From: Gilvimarinus xylanilyticus
GTDB taxonomy: Bacteria; Pseudomonadota; Gammaproteobacteria; Pseudomonadales; Cellvibrionaceae
DNA length: 64,000 nt
Reading direction: 5' to 3'
Assembly (NCBI RefSeq): GCF_024195295.1
Contig: NZ_JAMFTH010000001.1
Location: forward strand, 248,001 to 312,000
The notes under the pieces: generated by a model
What the model was told of the DNA's origin: nothing
Seen by the model: the letters and a program-made list of their open reading frames with translations, nothing else
The model's database searches: none
Shown here: one piece after another, positions 57,308 to 64,000 of the stretch
How the letters are laid out: each line of letters opens with the position of its first letter
Numbering within the stretch: the stretch's first letter is position 1
Program-made: the position numbers and the translations under genes

Positions 57308-59056
57308 TCACTCCCCCAAATAATTCGTCAACCACAAGTTCTGATAAGGCTGCAACACCATTTTTCCGTATAAATCATCGACCGGTTGGCCGCTGATTAA
57401 ATCTACCCAGTTCTCGGTGCTGATTAAATTAATATCTGACAGACTTAATTCTTGTGCCTGGTCGCTTAAGTTAAAAATACAAAAAATGCTCTGGGTGCGG
57501 CGCATGCTCTGGCGCCAGAAGGCGAAAATTTCGGGGCGTATGTGCAGGGTAAATTGCGTGGCATTGGGGTGAAAGGCCGGCTGCGCCGCGCGTATTTTAA
57601 TTAAGCGCGTCAGTTCGTTAAAAACCCGCTCGCCCGGCCCGCCGGGTTTGCTTAGGCGTGCGTCTAAATCGCTTAAGCTCCAGTTGCGGCGGTTGATGGA
57701 GCGGTTGTGGCCGGTGGTTTCTAGCTTGTCGTAATCGTTAGGGGTGGCGAACAGGGTGTGAATGTAAAACGCCGGTATACCTTCTACCGACAGCATAATG
57801 GCCTGAGACATTATCAGTCGTTCGACTTGCCATTTATCGGTGCCGTTTAGAGTGCCTTTAAAGGCGTCGAACAAACTGATGTTGGCTTCGTAGGGTTTGG
57901 CGTTGCCTTCGGCATCGGTGCGCGAGGAAATTTTACCGCCAAAGGATTCCAGGGTGCTGAGCATTTCCCCCAGTTCTTTTTCGCTTAATAACCCCTCGGC
58001 GGGGCGCAGGCCGATACCGTCGTGGCTGGCGGTAAAATTTAAATAGGCGCAGCCCACCGGTGGTGGGGGCATGCTCATCATCCAGCTTTTGAGGTAGGTG
58101 CAGTCACCGGCGAGCAGGGCGTGAATCACCAGCGGCGGCAGGCTGAAGTTGTAAATAATATGTGCTTCGTTGCTGTTACCAAAGTAAGTGAGGTTTTCGC
58201 GATTGGGCACATTGGTCTCGCTGATTAACAGCGCGTGGGCGTTTTTGTATTCGGTGAGCAAACGCACCAGTTTGACCACATCGTGGGTTTGTCGCAGGTG
58301 AATACAGGATGTGCCCAGTTCTTTCCACAAAAACGCCACGGCATCCAGGCGAATCCACTGCGCGCCTTCGTCCAGGTAGCGGCCGATAATGCGTAAATAC
58401 TCCAACAGAACTTTTTCATTGCGAAAATCTACGTCCACCTGGTCGTGGCTAAAGGTGCACCACACGTGTTTAACGCCATCGGCGGTATCGGTTTTACGCA
58501 GCAGTGGGCTGGTGCGCGGGCGCACGACATTGGACAGGTCGTAGTTGGGGGCGGCCTCGACAAAATAATCCCGCCCCGGGTCTTTGCCGTACTGGTAATT
58601 GCGAAACCACAGGCTCTGGCTGGAGACATGGTTAATCACCAAATCAGCCATTAGCTTAAAGTCTTGCGCCAGGGCATTAATGTCATCCCAGTCGCCCAGC
58701 TCCGGGTCCACCTGGGTGTAGTCGATAACGGCAAAACCGTCGTCGGAGGAGTGGGGGAAAAACGGCAGAATATGCACCGCCGAAAAAGTACCCTGAAGCT
58801 TTTCGTGCAAAAAATTTTGCAGGGTGTCCAGGGGTTTGTGGCCCGCCTCGCGCAGGGAGTTGCCGTAGGTTATGAGCAGTGTGTCGCGTTCGGACCAGAG
58901 CCGCTCGGGGGCTACTACGTCTTTGTTAAGGCGCGGGCCGATGGCGTCAAAGCAGGCCCGGGTGAGCTGTTCGGGGTTGCTGTCGGGGTAGAGCCCCGCG
59001 ATCAGGGCGTGAATCTTTTGTTTTAGCTCGTCGAGAGACAAGAAATCTGTGGTCAT
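57308..59056 (-). CDS. GH13_18 phosphorylase, probably glucosylglycerate phosphorylase
   Basis: A 582-residue enzyme of the sucrose phosphorylase subfamily of GH13. The catalytic residues are Asp238 (IRLDAVAFLWKELG), Glu280 (LISETNVPNRENL) and the HD pair in NFTASHDGIGLRP (His345, Asp346). The specificities known in this subfamily are sucrose, sucrose-6-phosphate, glucosylglycerol and glucosylglycerate phosphorolysis. With gpgS, its phosphatase and a glycerate kinase 2-5 kb away, glucosylglycerate (giving glucose-1-phosphate and D-glycerate) is the most likely substrate. This is an inference from context. It has no signal peptide, so it acts inside the cell. Confidence 0.82.
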   Translation of the reverse strand: MTTDFLSLDELKQKIHALIAGLYPDSNPEQLTRACFDAIGPRLNKDVVAPERLWSERDTLLITYGNSLREAGHKPLDTLQNFLHEKLQGTFSAVHILPFFPHSSDDGFAVIDYTQVDPELGDWDDINALAQDFKLMADLVINHVSSQSLWFRNYQYGKDPGRDYFVEAAPNYDLSNVVRPRTSPLLRKTDTADGVKHVWCTFSHDQVDVDFRNEKVLLEYLRIIGRYLDEGAQWIRLDAVAFLWKELGTSCIHLRQTHDVVKLVRLLTEYKNAHALLISETNVPNRENLTYFGNSNEAHIIYNFSLPPLVIHALLAGDCTYLKSWMMSMPPPPVGCAYLNFTASHDGIGLRPAEGLLSEKELGEMLSTLESFGGKISSRTDAEGNAKPYEANISLFDAFKGTLNGTDKWQVERLIMSQAIMLSVEGIPAFYIHTLFATPNDYDKLETTGHNRSINRRNWSLSDLDARLSKPGGPGERVFNELTRLIKIRAAQPAFHPNATQFTLHIRPEIFAFWRQSMRRTQSIFCIFNLSDQAQELSLSDINLISTENWVDLISGQPVDDLYGKMVLQPYQNLWLTNYLGE

Positions 59057-59145
59057 AGCAGCGGCCTTGTTGCAGGTCTTTCGTCACTATAACGCAATAG
59101 TTATGCCGTTGAGGCAACAAGTTGTTAGCCAGAGGTTCTTCAGGT

Positions 59146-59673
59146 TTAGGGAAGCGATGTTAAACACTGCTCCAGTACCATTTGAGGTGGTTGGCTGATA
59201 TCAATGGGGATAACGTCGGGTTCGTTGTCACTCGTTTCCATGCTGGCAAATTGACTGTTCAGCAGCGAGGGCGGCATAAAGTGGTCGCTGCGCCGGGACA
59301 TACGTTCGGCAATCAGCGCCTGGCTACCGTCCAGATACAAAAAGACCACCCGAAAGGGGAGTTGTCGCAGTTGTTCGCGATGGCTACGGCGTAGGCCCGA
59401 AAAGGCGAGCGTGCAGCTTTGCTCTTTTTGGGCGCACTGGGTTAAGTATGCACAAATATTGTGCACCCAGGGCGCGCGCTGTTCGTCGGTTAGCGGTTTG
59501 CCGGCGGCCATGCAGGCCTTCGCCTCAGTGCTGTGAAAATCATCGGCATCCAAATAGCAGTAATCCAGTTGTTCGGCCAGCGCTTGGGCCACCGTACTTT
59601 TGCCCGATCCTGATACCCCCATAACAACAATAAGGTTGGCTGAAGGGCAGAGCTTATTTGGGGTGACAGGCAT
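59146..59673 (-). CDS. gntK: Gluconokinase
   Basis: A 175-residue kinase that phosphorylates gluconate to 6-phosphogluconate. It has P-loop VVMGVSGSGKSTVAQ, CYLDADDFHSTEAKACMAAG (substrate-binding), FSGLRRSHREQLR and MPPSLLNSQFASME, all typical of GntK. I used ATG 59673 with AAAGAGA upstream rather than 59697. It is divergent from the LacI-type regulator at 59769, with a palindrome between. Confidence 0.93.
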   Translation of the reverse strand: MPVTPNKLCPSANLIVVMGVSGSGKSTVAQALAEQLDYCYLDADDFHSTEAKACMAAGKPLTDEQRAPWVHNICAYLTQCAQKEQSCTLAFSGLRRSHREQLRQLPFRVVFLYLDGSQALIAERMSRRSDHFMPPSLLNSQFASMETSDNEPDVIPIDISQPPQMVLEQCLTSLP

Positions 59674-59712
59674 AGAGGTCTCTTTTGGGTTAGTCATTTA
59701 CGGGCTTATGAT

Positions 59713-59730
59713 AGCGCAAACATTTGCGCT
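59713..59730. promoter_or_regulatory. Palindrome between gntK and gntR, candidate operator
   Basis: AGCGCAAA (59713-59720), two central bases, and TTTGCGCT (59723-59730) form a perfect inverted repeat. Its position between gntK and the LacI-type regulator fits an operator for that regulator. The E. coli GntR site is different (ATGTTA...TAACAT). Confidence 0.5.
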
Positions 59731-59768
59731 TGTGCTACCATGGCATCTTTTTATTCGTTGGGGTTATT

Positions 59769-60803
59769 ATGGCCGGTCGCACTCGCAACAGTTCCTCGAA
59801 ACGGGCTACTTTGGCTGATGTCGCCAGGGCGGCTAATGTCAGTGCCATTACGGTTTCACGGGTGCTGAATCATCCGGACAAAGTCTCCGATGAGTTAAAA
59901 AACCGGGTGCAGCAGGCGATTGATTCACTGGGTTACATTCCCAATCAGTCGGCCAGCTCGCTGGCGTCTTCCAAATCGGGCGTTATCGGCGTTTGCATCC
60001 CCTCGCTTTCCAATGTGGTGTTTAACGATGTGCTGCGCGGTATTTACCAGGTGGCGGGCGAGGGCAATTACAAGGTGCTGTTGGTGGATACCCATTACTC
60101 TCCTTTGGAGGAAGAGAAAATGGTGCGCACTCTGCTCAGCCAATCCCCCGAGGCTATGATTATTACCGGCGGCGACCAGACCCGCAGCTGCGAGCGTATG
60201 CTGTCTCAGGCCAATATCCCGGTGGTGCAGATAATGGAAACCCTGGAACAGCCGCTGGATATGAATGTGGGCTTTTCGCACTACCAGGCCGGTTACGATG
60301 TGGCGGTGCGCCTACTGGAAACTGGCTGTCATACGCTGGGGTTTATCGGCGCACGTATGGATACGCGCGTGCAGCAGCGTATGAACGGTTTTATGGCAGC
60401 ACTCCAAGAGCGGGATAGGTTAGACAGCAAGTTGATTGTCACTACGCCTCAACCATCGTCCATTGCCCTGGGGGGCGAGTTGCTGCGCAGTGTGATTAGC
60501 GCCAGCGGCGGCAAGGTGGACGGCATTTTCTGCTGTAACGATGACCTTGCGATGGGCGCATTATTTGAAAGCCAACGCATGAATATTCAAGTGCCTTCGC
60601 AGCTGGCACTGTGCGGCTTTAACGACTTTGAAGCCTCGGCCTATATTAATCCCTCGCTTACCAGCGTGCATGTGCCGCGTTTTGAAATGGGGGTAAAAGC
60701 CGCGCAGATGATTCTGGATCAGCTACAAGAACGTGTGCCCGCCAATAGGCAAGTGGATATTGGTTACGAGATTGTAATGCGCCAGTCCACGGCAGTGGTG
60801 TGA
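59769..60803 (+). CDS. gntR: LacI-family regulator, GntR-like
   Basis: A 344-residue repressor. The N-terminal helix-turn-helix reads ATLADVARAANVSAITVSRVLN, and the hinge and periplasmic-binding-type core follow (SGVIGVCIPSLSNVVFNDVL, VDGIFCCNDDLAMGAL). It resembles GntR of E. coli, the gluconate-responsive repressor of gntK. I used ATG 59769; the upstream frame adds 15 residues. It is divergent from gntK, supporting the role. Confidence 0.85.
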   Translation: MAGRTRNSSSKRATLADVARAANVSAITVSRVLNHPDKVSDELKNRVQQAIDSLGYIPNQSASSLASSKSGVIGVCIPSLSNVVFNDVLRGIYQVAGEGNYKVLLVDTHYSPLEEEKMVRTLLSQSPEAMIITGGDQTRSCERMLSQANIPVVQIMETLEQPLDMNVGFSHYQAGYDVAVRLLETGCHTLGFIGARMDTRVQQRMNGFMAALQERDRLDSKLIVTTPQPSSIALGGELLRSVISASGGKVDGIFCCNDDLAMGALFESQRMNIQVPSQLALCGFNDFEASAYINPSLTSVHVPRFEMGVKAAQMILDQLQERVPANRQVDIGYEIVMRQSTAVV

Positions 60804-60838
60804 TCTATCAGGTTGTTTCTTAGCAGTCCCGCCATGTA

Positions 60839-60886
60839 AAAAGCCCGGCCGAGCGAGACATATAATTTTCGCTCGGCCGGGCTTTT
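60839..60886 (+). terminator. Terminator after gntR
   Basis: A long perfect stem, GCCCGGCCGAGCGA (60843-60856) with its complement (60869-60882), flanked by A-run and T-run. Loop of about 12 bases. Confidence 0.9.
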
Positions 60887-60964
60887 CGGTTTTGATCTAA
60901 AGGGTATCTCTATTATTACAGCGCTCGTCTCTGCACGAGTCAAAAACGCTCACTCCGCAAGGCG

Positions 60965-61002
60965 CTCTTCTTGCTAGTGGCCGTAGCCCCTAACAAGAAG
61001 AG
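60965..61002 (-). terminator. Hairpin after the GH10 gene
   Basis: CTCTTCTTG pairs with CAAGAAGAG, perfect over nine bases, with a 20-base loop. It lies just after the GH10 stop. With no T-run it is a weak terminator or a transcript end structure. Confidence 0.4.
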
Positions 61003-61007
61003 TTGCT

Positions 61008-63008
<2,001 letters not shown>

Positions 63009-63108
63009 AAACAGGACCGTATTATCACTATTATTGGATGTTTAGTGGACAACTTTAGCGTGTTTTGGTCGGGTTTACCATAAGGCCGAGATTGCCTCCT
63101 CGGGCGTT

Positions 63109-64000
63109 TTACCGCCCGAGTTTAACTGTCAACTGATAGGTTGCTCCTTGCTGGAAACCGTTTACACGGTTGCTGGGCAAATCTACCCCGTCCAGATTCA
63201 CTGTAAGTCCTGCTTCGGCGTCACTCCGTTGGTAAGTGACTTGTAATTTAGCGCCACGGAATATTCGTGTCACCGATGCGGAGTTCCAATCGTGTGGCAA
63301 ATTCGGCTCGATCACCAAATCCTCTCCATCACCCCTTAAACCAAACAGGCCTTCCACCAGCGAGCGGTACACCCAGCTAACCGTGCCGGTATTAAACAGC
63401 TGGCTGGAGCGCCCGGCGGTGCGTGGGTACTGGTAGTAGGCGCCTCGGTAGTAATTGGGAATGTAGATGGGCATTTGGCCGCGCTGCTCAAGGTCCTGCA
63501 TGTCCGGGCCAGGGATCATCTGGCGCAGTAGCTTGTAGGCGCGGTCGGCTTCGCCGATGGTGTAGAGGCTGTAGATATAAAAGATGGCAGCGTGGTTGTA
63601 GACCGAACCGTTTTCGGCTGAGCCCGGGTGTTTTTGCGTGACTCGGCCCACGTCGTCGCGCATGGCGGTGAAGGCGGGGGCGAGCATGGCGACGCCGTAG
63701 GGGGTTTCTAATTGCTCCTCCACAGCTTTAATCATCTTGGTGCGCTGATCATCCGAGCAGGTTCCGGCGAGTATGGCCCAGCTTTGCGGGTTAAGAAATA
63801 TGCGGCCCTCTTTGTCTTTGCTGATGCCAAAGGTGACATTGTCATCGGTGATGCCGCGACCGTACCAGTCGCCGTCCCACAGGTGTTGGTTGACCGCCGT
63901 GTTTATCTCGTCGGCCCCCGCGCGAAAATCCTGTGGGGTTTCAATAGCGTTTTGCTCGCAGATATCCGCCCAGAGGTTTAGCGCGTAGGCGGTGGCGACG
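63109..64000 (-). CDS. GH94 glycoside phosphorylase (cellobiose/cellobionic acid type), 5' end outside the window
   Basis: The C-terminal about 296 residues of a larger protein that continues beyond position 64000; translation through the edge remains open. It shows [60 protein letters not shown] and [14 protein letters not shown], all typical of GH94 enzymes. These cleave cellobiose or cellobionate with phosphate to give glucose-1-phosphate. The [20 protein letters not shown] type loop is like that I associate with cellobionic acid phosphorylase, but I cannot exclude another GH94 specificity. The absence of the N-terminal half prevents further assignment. The gene follows a 100-base gap after GH10. 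Confidence 0.8.
   Translation of the reverse strand, partial: VATAYALNLWADICEQNAIETPQDFRAGADEINTAVNQHLWDGDWYGRGITDDNVTFGISKDKEGRIFLNPQSWAILAGTCSDDQRTKMIKAVEEQLETPYGVAMLAPAFTAMRDDVGRVTQKHPGSAENGSVYNHAAIFYIYSLYTIGEADRAYKLLRQMIPGPDMQDLEQRGQMPIYIPNYYRGAYYQYPRTAGRSSQLFNTGTVSWVYRSLVEGLFGLRGDGEDLVIEPNLPHDWNSASVTRIFRGAKLQVTYQRSDAEAGLTVNLDGVDLPSNRVNGFQQGATYQLTVKLGR

Overview
The window comes from a gammaproteobacterium, most likely a marine or saline polysaccharide degrader of the Cellvibrionaceae type (Saccharophagus, Cellvibrio or Gilvimarinus-like). This is inferred from gene order (rnfABCDGE, apbC near dcd, leuS-lptE-holA, rplU-rpmA-obgE-proB), from secreted carbohydrate enzymes with poly-Ser or Glu-Pro linkers, and from a Na+/osmolyte transport theme. 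I see no phage, insertion sequence, integrase, CRISPR array, rRNA or tRNA. The DNA reads as ordinary chromosome with a few accessory insertions.

Layout. 1-7.8 kb: end of a cbb3 oxidase assembly cluster (ccoS and a TauE/SafE-like membrane protein), an Omp85-type outer membrane protein, a YdgA-like protein, and a Cpx-like envelope stress module (CpxP/Spy-like protein convergent with a kinase/regulator pair), then MscS. 7.9-16.3 kb: the complete rnfABCDGE operon, whose RnfC has a long repeat-bearing tail, and metG. 16.5-22.1 kb: apbC, a secreted AA10 lytic polysaccharide monooxygenase, dcd, a porin-like protein and aroA. 22.2-31.4 kb: two Gfo/Idh/MocA oxidoreductases, a NUDIX hydrolase, a HAD phosphatase, a porin plus BCCT transporter pair, gltS and an APC permease. 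31.5-41 kb: a TonB receptor with a divergent AraC/PchR-like regulator, a secreted metallophosphoesterase, a soluble PAS-PAS chemoreceptor, a divergent NagB-like protein, and small genes (DUF1801, GNAT, YnfA, EmrE-like). 41.2-51.4 kb: a DUF3014 protein, two secreted SGNH esterases, then the housekeeping blocks leuS-lptE-holA and rplU-rpmA-obgE-proB.

51.4-59.1 kb is the most interesting region. A strong Fur-box match precedes a translationally coupled pair: a 78-residue protein that looks like sigma-70 region 2 alone, and an LCM-type methyltransferase. Next come a D-glycerate kinase, a HAD phosphatase and a glucosyl-3-phosphoglycerate synthase on the plus strand, and a GH13_18 phosphorylase on the minus strand. 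Together these four could make, dephosphorylate, phosphorolyse and recycle the compatible solute glucosylglycerate. 59.1-64 kb holds gntK/gntR, a GH10 xylanase lipoprotein and the 3' part of a GH94 phosphorylase. The AA10 enzyme, GH94 phosphorylase and gluconokinase fit a route for oxidised cello-oligosaccharides.

Non-coding features include eleven hairpin terminators, two heptanucleotide tandem repeats (ACGTCCG and TTCCGCG) in separate intergenic regions, degenerate related words elsewhere, and several candidate operators and structured leaders. All functions are inferred from reading the translated sequences; no database search was run. Where an internal start codon fits the family and the ribosome binding site better, I used it and say so.
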